Shown: piece after piece, positions 1-11,436 of the stretch
Layout: every line of letters begins with the position of its first letter
Numbering within the stretch: position 1 is the first letter of the stretch
DNA from: Stentor roeselii
Lineage: Eukaryota; Ciliophora; Heterotrichea; Heterotrichida; Stentoridae
Reading direction: 5' to 3'
DNA length: 64,000 nucleotides
NCBI GenBank assembly: GCA_006503475.1
Contig: RSEH01000188.1
Location: 1-64,000, forward strand
Program-made: the position numbers and the translations under genes
Notes under the pieces: model-generated
What the model was told of the DNA's origin: nothing
Seen by the model: only the letters and a program-made list of their open reading frames with translations
Databases searched by the model: none

Positions 1-890
1 AAAAAAGAAATAATTTAAAATATTTGATAATCCATTCAATAATTTCCATAAATCATAAATTTCTCATTTTAAAAAATTTAAGGTTAAAAAAACTTCAGTT
101 TGCAAAAAATCATTGAATATTATAAGATTAACTTACAATATATTTTGGAAATGAAAATGACTTAAACTTATATCTACTGATATCACAATATTTATTATCC
201 TTGTGTCGAGAAAAATAATAAAAATAATTACTTGATAAATAACTTCATAATTGTTTATCACATAAAAGTTTTAATAAATAATTATTTATTTTTATTAAAA
301 TTGAATGCTCAATAAAAAGGTTTAACCATGTAAAAATAATAATATACTATTATCAAGAATATTTAATATTGGATTTATAATATTATTAAATTATTTAGAG
401 TAAAATTTGTTGTTTAAACTGACAAAAGGACTTTAGGCCAAGTTACTTAGAATTAAAATATTTATAATTTACTAAAATATTTCTTTATTAGTTACTTAGT
501 AAAAAGGATTACATATATGGCATATTTCAGCAACTCATTAAAAAGTAAACTCTATTTCCAAATTAATTCTTAAATTTATAACAGCTGCGAATGTTTTTAA
601 TGAGTTTTAATTAAATAAATTTATAATATATCTTGAAAAACAACAACTAAACAACATTACTTTAATTATGATCTAAGAAAACTATTACAGTTGTATTTCA
701 GATTGAAAATATCTTGGACCAAATAAAATCAAGAATATTAATCAATATTATAGCTGACATCTAAGAAACCATTATAATTTTTCACTATTTAATCAAATAT
801 AAGCTAAACTAACTTAAACCCATTCAATCATCCAAATAAAAAAACTCCTAATTCTAAGTAATATTTATTTATCTTTTACGTAAAATGATT
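1..890. other. AT-rich intergenic flank
   Basis: I see no open frame of useful length and no RNA gene here. The stretch is strongly AT-rich with A and T runs. No heterotrich-type telomeric repeat is visible at the window start, so this is internal to a chromosome or contig rather than an end. Confidence 0.6.
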
Positions 891-899
891 TACTTGATT

Positions 900-2260
900 G
901 CTTTTCATAAGGGAAAGGAAAGTTTGCAATTATCGACTTCTTTTTAACTTAGCATAATTCCAGCATCCATAGACAACTATTCAGAACTTTTTAGGTTTCA
1001 TCTGAATCTTTTTGAACTTCTTGTGAATATCGTTGCAAACAGTATTAACCTGCTTGAGAGACTATTAGTTCCATTAGGAATCAAGGCTTTTAGCACCTTG
1101 ATAACTTGGTCAATAGAAGCTTTTTCTTTATACCTGCAGGTCTGGCTTTGGTTTCGAAGTCAGCGTCACTCAGCACAGGGATTTTCAGGACTTATACACA
1201 AGAGCAAAAGAAACTCTTCATCTTTTTCAGTTAAAAGACGACAAGCGCATCAGATTTGTTTTCTGAAATTGCTGAAGACACATCTTTTTCTTGTTGGTAG
1301 GGCTTTTACTTCTTCGACTTTCTTTTCTTCTTGCGGCTTCACTGGTATAGAGGCTTCTGCTTTTTTGCCTTTTCTTTACCGGTTTCCTTTGATAGCACCT
1401 TTTTTGCCAGCTCGGACCTGAAGTACTGCTTTCTTTTGATGCCTTTATGCTCTGAGTCTCCTGAACTTTTTAAAAGGAGCTTCTTGATAACTTTTTGTGA
1501 CCTTTTTTCGTTGAAGACAAGCTGCTCGATGACTTTTTGTGGTTTTTTTCTTAAAAGAAGAACTCTAACTTCTAGATTTCTTCTTTTAACCTGGGATTTT
1601 TTCTTCTCATCATCTGGTTTTTTAGAAAAGTCTTTTTTATCTTTACTTCTGCCTTGATTTCTTTCCTTTTTGAGCCTTTGTGTAATGAGCTTGAGTCTGA
1701 CTTCTTCTTTTCTCTACATTTTTCAGTTTTTTTTGGTACTTAGATCTCCACTTAGCTGAGAGGACAGTCTTTTTGTGCTTGGAACTTGAATTTTATCTAG
1801 AACTTGATTTTTTCTTAGCAGCATCAGTCTTTCTTTTGATGCTAATATCTGCACTCGCAGCTTCTGCTTTGTCTTTGTACCATGTTTAGACACTTCAACT
1901 TTTCCTTTTACATCTTATTTGACCTCTGAGAAGGATGAAAGGGAGTGACTGCTGGTTTAACAGAAGGAGTTTCAGGTTTGCTTTCAGATACTTTTTCCAT
2001 CATCTACTTTGGCAGTTGGAATCACTTTTTGGTCTGCTGACTTTTTCTGTTGTTTTTTATCTGATTCAGACTAACTTATGATGATTTTTCCTTTGGAATA
2101 TCTTTCTTGATATCGATCATAGGCTTCATAACATCTGGAACATTGATCTTAAGTTTAGGAAGAATTTCACCTGGGGTCTTTGCTTTCTTCTTTGATGAAA
2201 AGCTAGAAGAACTTGATTTTTTTTATTTTTGACATCTTTTATGCTGGAAATAAGCATCAC
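900..2260 (-). pseudogene. decayed Ser/Lys-rich protein gene
   Basis: Read on the minus strand, this stretch has coding-like composition (Lys, Ser and Glu codons) but is broken by many stops and frame changes. The 5' part (about 2110-2260) gives a Ser block and a Lys block, then LPKLKI and a PDV/DI-rich segment. The order Ser block, KKK, 6-9 residues, LPKxxI recurs in the repeat fossil at 8930-9665, so the two look related. The rest is Lys-rich low complexity (for example around 1490-1600 and 1700-1850). Fifteen-nt introns do not restore a frame, because stops occur in all frames. I do not recognise the protein. It could be a rapidly evolving gene, but decay explains it better. Confidence 0.5.
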
Positions 2261-2779
2261 CACCCTTCCAATTCAAAATCATGAAAATAATATTTCCATA
2301 ATAAAAACAAAAAGATAAAACTTCGTAAAAAATTACCAAATATTCACATGATCAAGAAAAACTATCAAAGCAATAAGAAAATTCCCACAAGCTAAGTTCC
2401 ATTAATAACCAACTCAAAGCACCTCCTGTCAACATAATTTAAACTACTCAAGCACTCAACCTATGTTCAGCAATCTTAACCAGGTCCAAAAGTTTAAAGA
2501 CACCAGATGAAAATGCAGCTGATTTCCTTAGGTCATTTCTCTTACAATCCTACCGAGGTGCTAATTTCATCCCATTCTCATTACTTCTATTCGAGGCAAG
2601 ACACTTAGACTCAGGGCATTTGAAGGTTTTTAACGATAAGTTTAAGCACACAGCTCACTGAGACTGACACGAACTTCAACAGACCTGAAAGTATCTCTGG
2701 ATAAGACTCGGTTATTACTGGAATTAGTGACGAACTTTCTAAAGATAAATCAAGAGTATTGTCAAGAGATTGAAAAAGT

Positions 2780-3500
2780 AAAAACGTTGATCATTTGAGT
2801 GCCGGTTATTGCTGTTCAGTCCGTCTGATTTCCAGATCTCAGGCGTTACCATGACTCAAGAAGCCGCTTCCTGGCTTTAGACAAACCTGGGCATTTACTT
2901 GAAAAGCAAGACTTCGAGAGAGAGGGCATTTTCTTCTAGAAATAGCCAAAAAATAATTCTTTTAACTACCTGGAACTTTCTATCTCCAGACCTGCTAGTG
3001 AGTGGAGAGAAAATAGTTCATTCCAGGTTTCTTAGGCACTTTCACAGGAAGTCAAGTACGGAACTCATCAACTTATACATTCCTAGCATTCTTCTCACTT
3101 GTTATGCATAGGACCAGAGCAGTCGAGGCTCCAATCGTTCGATGAGTTTCTCGGCATTTTGATGGAAATTGAACCTAGAATTAATGAAATTCATCTGAAA
3201 AGACTTGCAGTTGTTTATAACTGTGTTGCCAGTGGGAAAGTAAAGCTTTCAGAATTTTTAGATAATTGTTAAAAATCCAGAAAATTGTTTAGAAGAAAAT
3301 CATCTTGTTTTGAACTTGACCTAAAATTACTCTAAGTATAACCTCGCGCCTGTCTCACAACTTATTTGGAAAAAACTTTTTATTACTGATATGTTACAGG
3401 CTTTTGGAATAGGTCTTAGATTTGGCACACAACCTTCTGAGTTGCTGTCGGTTTTGAAAAAAGTGAAGTTTTTATCAACATCATCTGAGGGGTCAGATTA
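2780..3500 (+). pseudogene. fragments of an EF-hand-like protein gene
   Basis: The plus strand shows short coding-like pieces in changing frames. The best, about 3122-3271, reads FDEF, then a helix and a loop ending SGKVKLSEFLD, which has the spacing of an EF-hand with poor calcium ligands. A second piece near 3370-3490 (FITDMLQAFGIGL, then SELLSVLKK) and an upstream piece near 2850-2920 (RFLALDKPGHLLEKQDF) have the same style. They resemble the pairs in the large EF-hand protein at 44.6-49.6 kb, and relationship to it is an inference. Several stops and frame changes mark this as a relic. No start codon or complete product can be proposed. Confidence 0.4.
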
Positions 3501-4450
3501 GTATAGTTGGCTGAGTAGCTGATTTGACTATCGAATGAAATCATTTGATGTATAGTTTAATCACCACCAACTGAACGCTTAAATAAAAGAGTCAGACTCA
3601 ATAAACATCCTATCTCTAATAAAAACATGCAAAACCTGTGTCATCCAAACAACTAAAGTTTCCAAAGATACCTGCAGGATCCATCCTCTTCACTGGTATC
3701 AACACATTTCTAGAAAAACTGTACAGGTATCTCTGCAACTTCAACCTTTCAGAGATTTCCTGTCTCAAGAGGCGCAATGCTTCACTGGTAATGAACTTAC
3801 CTAGAGCACAGTTTTGTCAAAATCAAGCCAATCGAGGATCATAATAGTTTTTTCCGAGTCACAAGAAAAAGCGAAGCAGATCCAAGAGTTTAAGTTTCTG
3901 AAGTCATGGCAGCGACAAGGAAAACTAAGAAAATTTTGAAGCAAGACTCGGTAATGAAGTAAAAATCGGTAAAGAAAGAAGGAAAACTGGGCAGCTTTGA
4001 AACAAGACACTCTCATCAAGTATAAATCGAAAACCTCCTGACCTAGCTTCCGTGTCTTTGATTGTTAGAGATTGCTTTGCTGTTGAGAAGAAATCAGAAA
4101 GATGCACCCTTCATTATGTTGTTCAAGGCGGTCAACATGCCGAAATTCGCTGCGGGAAGAAGGTTAAAAAGACATACAAGACTTTTTAACTTTCGCAGGA
4201 GCCTGAAGAATTTCAGATCCTCAGAAAAATATAAAAGTTGAAGGCAACTTCGAAGACTTGGGGAAAATGCTGGAAGATGACTAAAAACACGGAGAAACTG
4301 ATCGAGTTTAAAGAATGCATCTTTAAATAGAGACTTACCTTGAATATGTTGAAAGCGATCGGTTCGGGTGAGCTCTTGATCGAAAAACAACAGTCGACAA
4401 CAAGAAAGTTTTTGAAATCTCAAAGAACTTTTTACCTCTCTAGGATCTGC
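3500..4450 (+). pseudogene. coding-like relic, unrecognised
   Basis: The base composition is higher in GC than the flanks and stop-free pieces appear on the plus strand. One runs about 4050-4190 and is rich in Cys, Lys and Val (with CGKKVKKTYKTF at its end). Another runs about 3640-3840. They lie in different frames and do not join through 15-nt introns. I do not recognise them. The stretch may be the 3' part of the EF-hand-like relic upstream or a separate dead gene. Minus-strand open frames here look like shadows. Confidence 0.3.
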
Positions 4451-4612
4451 TTGAGTCTACAGCTGCCGGTCTTCATAATTCTTTAAAATATTTTAATCTC
4501 TCTTTTCTGATTCACTTAAAACTACGAATTAACCGCATTAGTGATCATTTTATAAATCCAATTAAATACCATTTTTATTTCCCGCCAATTCTACTAATAA
4601 ATAAACTTATAA

Positions 4613-7600
4613 ATGCAAAGATCTCTTCAACAAAAATCAATGTTTCCTGTCACATACTCATGCGCTCTATGCAAAAAGAAAGTAAAATCTACTAAAATCA
4701 CAGGGCATGATAGTATATGTATTAAGAAGTCAATTAACTCTATGAGTTCATATAAACTAGATGAAAACTATGAGTCTAAAGTTTCTGATTTCCTCTCTTT
4801 GAGGATTCAAGAATTAAGAATCTCTATCAATTCATCAATATCTGAAGCATCTAGTTCAGATGGAGATTCGATTAATGAAAGTCTCAAGAAAATAAACAAA
4901 AAATTAAATAAGCTTTATAAACTAAAAGCTAGAAAATCATTTATTACATCAGAACTGTTCTACTTAGAAAAGTCGATTATTTTCACTACATATTTGTCGA
5001 ATTCTAGTAAAATATATAATTTGAACAAAATGGACTACAAGAAATTAAATTTTGATTGCTTTAGTAGATATTTTCGATTCTACTCTTACACGCTTAAGGA
5101 AGAGGGAACCAGTATAAGTATGGAAAAAAACTTTATAGCTTATAGTAATACTTCCTCGGTTTCAGTTTATGACTGTGATAAAGAGCTGATCATCTTTAGA
5201 ATCAGTGAAAAGGAAATTTATTGTGTTGATCTTATAGTGAATAAAAATCAAGTAGCTTATAACTTTAAAGAAGAATTTATTAAAATAATGAATTTTCGCA
5301 ACAGTAATTTGGTTACTATACTCAAACTGGCTAGTTCAAAAGTATTAAGCTTTAAATTTTCAAAGGATAAAAGTATTATTATTGCGAATTATATGAGTAA
5401 AATAGTAATTTCAAAGTTATATGATCAAAATAATAAAGTGATAGTGAAAAAAGAGAAAAATGATAAAATTAAAGATGGAACTACTTATTTTGTTATAAGT
5501 TTACAAAATATATTTTTCATTTACTTCAATGTAGATATTTTTGTTTACAATATACCAAATAAATGTGTTGAAGAGAAAATTATTGTTGACGATGAAATCA
5601 TAAATTTGACACTTTTTAATGATGATAATACATTACTTTACTCAACATGTGAATCGATTAATATTCACTTACTAAAAACTAAACAAAATATATATAGCTT
5701 TAAATATAACTGCAACTATTTTATAAATAAAACCTGTTCATTCCTTTATTTTGAAAATGGAATGGCCTTTGATATCAATAGATTGGAATTAGGAAGTAAG
5801 CACTCCCAAGCAAATCCCATAAAATTAATGAAAACAAATTCATATAAAAATTTCTCAATCAACAGCTTGAAAAACAATGAAATTTTTAAAGATCAGCAAA
5901 AATATTTCCTTCAAAAAGGTACTTTAAAAATTGCCACATCTTTTTCCAATTCTAATAAAAATCCCTGTAATAGCTTTTTAAGTAAGTGCAACCTGAAGAA
6001 GTTCTTTCAAATCGAAAATAAGAAGATATTGGTAGTTTCTGTATATTCAAAAGATGAAGACCATAGCTTTTCAATTTTTGAATCCAAAAAAATGTTTATT
6101 TTTACTTATTGTGATATTTGGACTCATTTGACTGTTAGTAGCAACCTAAGATATCTGATTTTCAATCAAAGTAATATTATTAAACTATGGGATATTTTAA
6201 ACAAAAAGACATTAGAAGAACATTTCGAATATTTTGGAGATGATAGAAAAACCTCTGTCAGTGAAATATTAAGCTTTCAGGTTACTCCATCAAAACGATA
6301 TTTACTAATTCGTACAAAATTCGGAATTTTATTTACTTTAAAAAAAATAAAAATATCTAACTTAGATATATTTGATTCAAAAATAATAAAGTTTCATAGA
6401 GAGAGACAAACTCTTGCACTCAATCTTAAGGAAGGACACTTGAATATTTTAGATTTAAATGATAAAACACAAAAAGGAACATTAGCAGTAAAAGGATTTC
6501 GCATAAATCAAATTTTTTTTAAAGTTTTAGAGCACCAAATTATAATCGTTTCAGACACACTTATGATTATATTTAATATCACTACCTTAAAAATAGATTT
6601 TCAATGCAAATACGACCAGATGCCTTACTTCGAAGAGAAACTATCAACGGGATATTCACATTTAGCCCTAGTCTCCAACTATTCAGCCCTTTTAATAAAA
6701 CTAAGCACACCTCGATTTAAAAAACCTAAATTAGTCTACAATTTGTGTCTAAAGTCAAAAGAACAACTAGACTTTGTATTAAACAACTCATATTTACTCA
6801 TTGCTGGACCGTGCAAATTGTTTATTTACAAGCTTCCTTCTTGCCAGGTTGAAAAAATAATAGATTTATGTTATTCAATTAACAGACTTCCAAAACTTTA
6901 TATATTTGGTCAGTCAAAGTTCTCAATAGTTCTTTTGATAGAAAAAAGAAAACAAAATAGTACTGAAGATCTTCATGATAAGGTAAAGAGTGTAACATTT
7001 TGTGTCATAGATATGAAAGAACAGAAATTACTAGAAACATTCAAACATCATATAAGTGAATATTCAGGGATCAAACTGATTTTAAGTGAAAGGTCCCTAA
7101 GGTTAATCTCTAATAAATATTTGGTGATATTGGAATTAAAAGATAAATTTGAGCACATATTATATTCATCAAACTGTTTTAAAATTAATGAAAAATTTCT
7201 GGATAGTATTTGTTGTATAAATTCCACAAATATCTTGGATCAATTCTTCACTGAAAAAAATGAAAGAATTCTTAGGTATATCAAAGACATCGTATTTACA
7301 CATGATGGTTCAAAAATGTTTACTTTTAGTAATTATCTTATGAAGTTGACTGGAGGAATCAGAAATCAAGATGGTACATTTACAGAGTCATTTTATAACA
7401 AGATTTATTTTTATTTCATTTTCAAACAAAAGTATCTTTTCTATCAAACCACAAAAAATAACTTGCTTGTCATTTATGATTTGAGGACTGGATGCGAAAG
7501 GGATCTAATAACTTATAAAGAATATAGATTAACTTTAAAGATTTTTACACTTGATGAGCATAAAGTTTTATTTTACAACAAACACTGGCTACTTTTAGAA

Positions 7601-8047
7601 AACGAGTCTTTTTATCCGAATCAATTCAACAGATTGATTATTTTAGATGAGTTAATCTCTGGATCAGATGTTTTCTTTGTGAATAAATCAATGAGCATAT
7701 TAGCACATTGTAAGCCAATGCAAATTAAAATTCTTTTCCTTGAAAGTATGACTAAGATTACTTATACAAAAACCTTTCATCATACCATCAAGCAAATTTT
7801 TAAAAATAAGAAGTTTATTTTATTTGAGAGTACTTTTGGAAACATTTTTTTGGCAAATTTAGAGAATATGACTATGGCAACTTTGATTCAAAATTTTTAT
7901 AATTCGAAAGTAATGTTCTTGACCAGTGATGGTGATTTTTTTTTAAATTATCCAGATTCTCAAGATTTTATTTATATTTCTTCGAAAAGGTTGACTTCTT
8001 CATTGAAGATTGAATTTAATATGCTCAATTCAAACGAATTAATTTAA
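4613..8047 (+). CDS. zinc-finger and beta-propeller-like protein, 1144 aa
   Basis: This single uninterrupted frame starts at an ATG preceded by TTATAA. The N-terminus (about residues 17-37) has CxxC followed by HxxxxC, a small zinc-knuckle or C2HC-like finger. A short helical segment follows (50-125), then about 1000 residues of alternating short strands that look like highly diverged WD40 blades. The clearest blade ends are KLWDILNKKTLEE (about residue 525) and VIYDLRTGCERD (about 960). The length would allow two or more propellers. The gene is much more AT-rich than the 17-59 kb genes and its codons are dominated by A/T-ending ones, so it evolves fast or sits in a different compartment. The function is unknown. 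A scaffold role is a guess from fold type only. Confidence 0.75.
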   Translation: MQRSLQQKSMFPVTYSCALCKKKVKSTKITGHDSICIKKSINSMSSYKLDENYESKVSDFLSLRIQELRISINSSISEASSSDGDSINESLKKINKKLNKLYKLKARKSFITSELFYLEKSIIFTTYLSNSSKIYNLNKMDYKKLNFDCFSRYFRFYSYTLKEEGTSISMEKNFIAYSNTSSVSVYDCDKELIIFRISEKEIYCVDLIVNKNQVAYNFKEEFIKIMNFRNSNLVTILKLASSKVLSFKFSKDKSIIIANYMSKIVISKLYDQNNKVIVKKEKNDKIKDGTTYFVISLQNIFFIYFNVDIFVYNIPNKCVEEKIIVDDEIINLTLFNDDNTLLYSTCESINIHLLKTKQNIYSFKYNCNYFINKTCSFLYFENGMAFDINRLELGSKHSQANPIKLMKTNSYKNFSINSLKNNEIFKDQQKYFLQKGTLKIATSFSNSNKNPCNSFLSKCNLKKFFQIENKKILVVSVYSKDEDHSFSIFESKKMFIFTYCDIWTHLTVSSNLRYLIFNQSNIIKLWDILNKKTLEEHFEYFGDDRKTSVSEILSFQVTPSKRYLLIRTKFGILFTLKKIKISNLDIFDSKIIKFHRERQTLALNLKEGHLNILDLNDKTQKGTLAVKGFRINQIFFKVLEHQIIIVSDTLMIIFNITTLKIDFQCKYDQMPYFEEKLSTGYSHLALVSNYSALLIKLSTPRFKKPKLVYNLCLKSKEQLDFVLNNSYLLIAGPCKLFIYKLPSCQVEKIIDLCYSINRLPKLYIFGQSKFSIVLLIEKRKQNSTEDLHDKVKSVTFCVIDMKEQKLLETFKHHISEYSGIKLILSERSLRLISNKYLVILELKDKFEHILYSSNCFKINEKFLDSICCINSTNILDQFFTEKNERILRYIKDIVFTHDGSKMFTFSNYLMKLTGGIRNQDGTFTESFYNKIYFYFIFKQKYLFYQTTKNNLLVIYDLRTGCERDLITYKEYRLTLKIFTLDEHKVLFYNKHWLLLENESFYPNQFNRLIILDELISGSDVFFVNKSMSILAHCKPMQIKILFLESMTKITYTKTFHHTIKQIFKNKKFILFESTFGNIFLANLENMTMATLIQNFYNSKVMFLTSDGDFFLNYPDSQDFIYISSKRLTSSLKIEFNMLNSNELI

Positions 8048-8269
8048 ATATAATCATTATTCTTTAATAATATTAGATTTTTTAATAGACATATATTAGA
8101 GTTATGATTATACTGAAGTTCATTCAATTATTGCTGAGTGAGATCAAAGAAATATTATCAGGCAAATTTTATAATGGATTTAAACCCTTATGAGCAACCG
8201 ATTTATCAGAGCTATTCTTAATAATAATAAAAGCAGCAAATTAAACTTCCTAAATATTCCTAATTACCT

Positions 8270-8925
8270 ATTCTACTAATAAAACTATTAAGCCTCATCA
8301 CTAGGAGGAGGATCAGGAATAGAAACTGTAGGATGAGTACTAGGAGTAGAGCCATCAATATCAGGAGCATCAGGATCCTTAGGACCAATAAGAATATCAT
8401 CAGTATTAGCAGTATAAGGATAGCACATATCAGGATATTGTACTGTAAATTAAAGATCATTGTCAGTAAATCCTCTTTCGTAAGCAAGGTGCAAGAAAGA
8501 ACTGAAGTTAAAATGAGGATCTGTTGAAAAAAATTCAATATAGTCTCTTCTCAAATATTTCATTGAGCTGCAAAAGTAAATCACAGCATAAGTCTCCAAG
8601 TCCGTTGCAATAATTGCTCCAGTAAGAATCAATCAATTAACAGTCATTGTGAACTGCCCCCTTTTGCCGGGTATAGGACTATACTGAAAATAAGCATGTT
8701 TCTGATATTCAACCCCATCTACCGCCATGTATATTACAGAGTATTCTGAAAACTCAGTGTCTTTCACGCTTGTTCTATAAACACATTCACCTACAGCTGA
8801 AGGCCCTATATTCGATCGAACTACTTGGTAAAAAGGACGATTGAAGAAGTCAAGGTTGATTAAATGAAAAATATATTCGTTATTCAGTAAAAATAAATTA
8901 AGTTTTAAATCAAGCAGGATCAACT
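8270..8925 (-). pseudogene. lipocalin-like gene relic
   Basis: About 210 codons stay in one frame on the minus strand and are interrupted only by one TGA (8633-8635) and one TAA (8450-8452). No ATG opens the frame. The order of motifs is that of a lipocalin: FYQVVRSN early (the usual WYEVAR region), then GECVY, a run of strands, ATDLETYAVIYFC (usual TDYxxYAIVYSC), then LAYERGF and FTVQYPDMC near the end, followed by a Pro/Asp-rich tail. The TGA falls where many lipocalins have an aromatic residue, and the TAA where a Lys or Gln is usual. No 15-nt GT-AG intron removes either stop. It is probably a recent pseudogene, and stop readthrough is the less likely alternative. Lipocalin assignment is from motif order only. 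Confidence 0.5.
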
Positions 8926-8929
8926 TGAA

Positions 8930-9665
8930 CTCTTCTTTTCACAGCAGATGGCTCCACCAATTTTTACATCACCTTTTCGAATATCTAGTTCCTTGATATT
9001 TGCTGAAGTTTCAGCTTTAGAAAGTTGTGCATTTATACAAATCTTTTTCTTTTTGGAACTACTGGAGATGAACTCGAAGACTTCTTCTTCAGACTTACTC
9101 CACGTCATACTTTTGATCTCTCCTTTGGGAATGTCAGGTTTTCTATTTTTGCCGAAATTTCTGCCTTCCTAAGTTGAGCCATTACTTCAACCGTTTTCTT
9201 TAGACTACTGAATGAAGATGATGATAACTTCTTTTTTAGCACTATTTCTCTTTCGGTTTTGATACATCGCTTAGGAGTGTCAGGGTTTTCAATATTGGCC
9301 GAAATTTCTGCCTTAGGAAGTTAAGCCTAGACATCAATCTTTTTCTTTATGAACTATTGGAAGATGAACTAGATGACTTCTTCTTAAGACTTACTCTACC
9401 TCCACTTTGATCTCTCCTTTGGGAGTGTCAGGTTTTTTTTGATATTTGTAGAAATTTTAGACTTTACTTGATCTTTTTTCTTTTAGAACTACTGGATGAT
9501 GAAGATGATTTGTTTTTGAGCCCTATTTCTCATTTGATTATGATGCTTCCTTTAAAGTTATCAGGATGTTCAATATTTGCAAAAATTTCAGCTTTTGGAA
9601 GTTGAAACTTATATTCAACTTTTTCTTTTTTGAACTACTTGAGCTAGAGGACTTCATTTTTATCC
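8930..9665 (-). pseudogene. decayed tandem-repeat gene, Ser/Lys repeat
   Basis: Five degenerate copies of a unit of about 126-154 bp follow each other on the minus strand. The Lys-run anchors lie near 9042, 9191, 9338, 9464 and 9618. Each unit translates as a Ser run, KKKK, about seven residues, LPKAEI or a variant, a short strand, then a PDxxKGxIxI-like strand before the next Ser run. A start-like ATG sits near 9655 (MKSSSSSSSKKK). Frames change and stops occur between units, so this is a relic. It directly precedes the lipocalin-like relic on the same strand, and the two may once have been one gene. The alternation of short beta-strands with LPK is vaguely AHNAK-like, but I do not claim homology. 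Confidence 0.55.
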
Positions 9666-10670
9666 AATTCCACCTCTTTAGACCAAAAATTTAATCATTA
9701 TATCCTCTATAATCAATCTTCAGGCTCAACTGTAGTATGAAGGCTCTTCAAGTCTGTTTTTAGTCACTTAACTTATAGGACCTGCTTGGTATCAGAACAG
9801 CTCTTAACTAGAGTTAAACTTCAATTGCACTATATATTTCATTATAACTTTAAAATTTAGGGAATTTATAAAGTTTAATTACTAAACTATTAAGCTATCA
9901 TAGTTTCTAATTGTCTATAAAGTTTTCAGATAATTGATCAATATATGAATGCACATGGTTTGACCAATACTCCTATATTTTATGTCTACAAAAGTTTATA
10001 CCAAATTATATTATTATTTATGTGTCTATAATTTAAACAATTGATCTTTTTTTTTTAATTGTCTACAAAATCTTGTTGAAAATCAGAAATTAATTTCAAG
10101 TAGGTATCTCACTGGATTTTTCATATATTCAAGTGTAGAATTAAACTCTTTTGAAAGATTAGTATGATTGTTAAGTTAATCCTACATTTAGGTAAGGGAT
10201 ATAGAAGACCTTATCGAAATTATTTACTATCCTGAATGTGTCTACGCTAAATGGGGCTACTAAAGATTAGTTAGATAATTTAGATTTAATTATATCTTTA
10301 TTGGTTACCATACAATCAAACTAATAATTCAAAATCTCGTATTTAACCATCATTCAGCTTATCTGATCACCATCCACTAGTCTTCTTTTAGAAATAAATG
10401 CTTTTGATTCAGATATGCACAAATCTCACATGAATTCCGTTAAAAAGAATTACTATCACCTTCAACCGAATAATTAAATAATTGATTCTAATGGAAAATA
10501 GTCAACTTAAGTGCAGCTTTGACAATATTCATATTCAACCTGATGAAACAAATAAGTAAAGCATATTAAATAAAATTTATCAAGCGGATTGATTATCTAG
10601 GAATTTGATTTTCAGGTTCTTCTAAGTCACTTATTAGACTTTTAGCCTCTTCATTACTCGGTTTAAATAA
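9666..10670. other. AT-rich intergenic
   Basis: Nothing supportable is visible: no open frame, no tRNA-like box pair, no obvious repeats beyond A/T runs. Confidence 0.5.
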
Positions 10671-10925
10671 ATTCACATCAAAGAATTTATGGATAATTCT
10701 GTCATCAATTCTTTCTGCTTCATAATAACTTGCTCAGATGCGTCGAGTTCTTTGGACATTATTTCAATTTTTTTTATTTCAACTCGAAATCCTTCTGATA
10801 ATCTCCTGATTTCAACATGAGGAGATACTTTCAAATCTTCTGATATTAAACTAACTTCACTTACAAGGAAGGAGATTCTCTCTTTGTGGAAGGAAGTTGG
10901 ATTAAAATCACTTATTTAATTCAGA
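10590..10925 (-). pseudogene. coiled-coil gene fragment
   Basis: On the minus strand a stop-free piece of about 80 codons without an ATG runs from about 10920 to a TGA at 10673-10675. It is rich in Glu, Ser, Ile and Leu in a heptad-like pattern (for example SEVSLISEDLKVS and KKIEIMSKELDASEQV). A further piece in another frame lies just downstream. Composition and periodicity look coding, but neither a start nor a longer frame is present. I read it as a remnant of a coiled-coil protein gene, possibly kin to the coiled-coil GTPase next to it. That link is only positional. Confidence 0.35.
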
Positions 10926-11436
10926 TTTTTTATTGAAATTTTTAGGTTTGGATTGATTAAGTTGATGCTTTTTTTAATGATGCTATGATTTAATTAAATT
11001 TGATGTATCAAGCTTTTTATATGAGCCTTTAATGTTCCTAGGAATATCATTTTTAACTCCTCTTGTTTAATGGATCTGAAATCATGGCCTTTTTCTGAAT
11101 TGTTAATAAAAATTTAATATCTGTCTTATGATTTAAGGTAGGGTGTCATTATCTTATATAATTAATGGTATTTTGACAGAAAAACTATGTATACTCTTTA
11201 TTTAATTATCTCCAAAACACCATATTCTCTCAAAAAGTAAAGACAACATAAGATAAGGAAATACTTGAGACTTTTTAAATATACTTAATTTCCTTAATAA
11301 GGATGATAAAAAATTTTAAACTACAATCAACTTCATGAAAATCATTCCTTAATTTCATGATTTTTGAAAAAATAGAATAATTTCAAAATTATGTATATAT
11401 TTAGATAATAAACATAAACTTTTGATTATAAATTTA
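10926..11436. other. AT-rich spacer
   Basis: Low-complexity AT-rich DNA downstream of the GTPase gene. I see only short degenerate coding-like pieces and no feature to name. Confidence 0.45.

Noticed and set aside
1023-1657. Plus-strand open frames at 1.0-1.7 kb
   Set aside because: They begin with non-ATG codons or lie opposite a Lys/Ser-rich coding-like minus strand. Phe/Ser-rich translations are typical antisense shadows.
3480-3570. Possible tRNA near 3.5 kb
   Set aside because: A few bases resemble an A box, but no matching B box or cloverleaf stems could be formed by eye.
8270-8925. TGA or TAA reassigned to amino acids, as in Blepharisma or Condylostoma
   Set aside because: All long conserved genes in the window avoid internal TAA, TAG and TGA and use each as a terminal stop. 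Stops inside conserved genes are explained by 15-nt introns.
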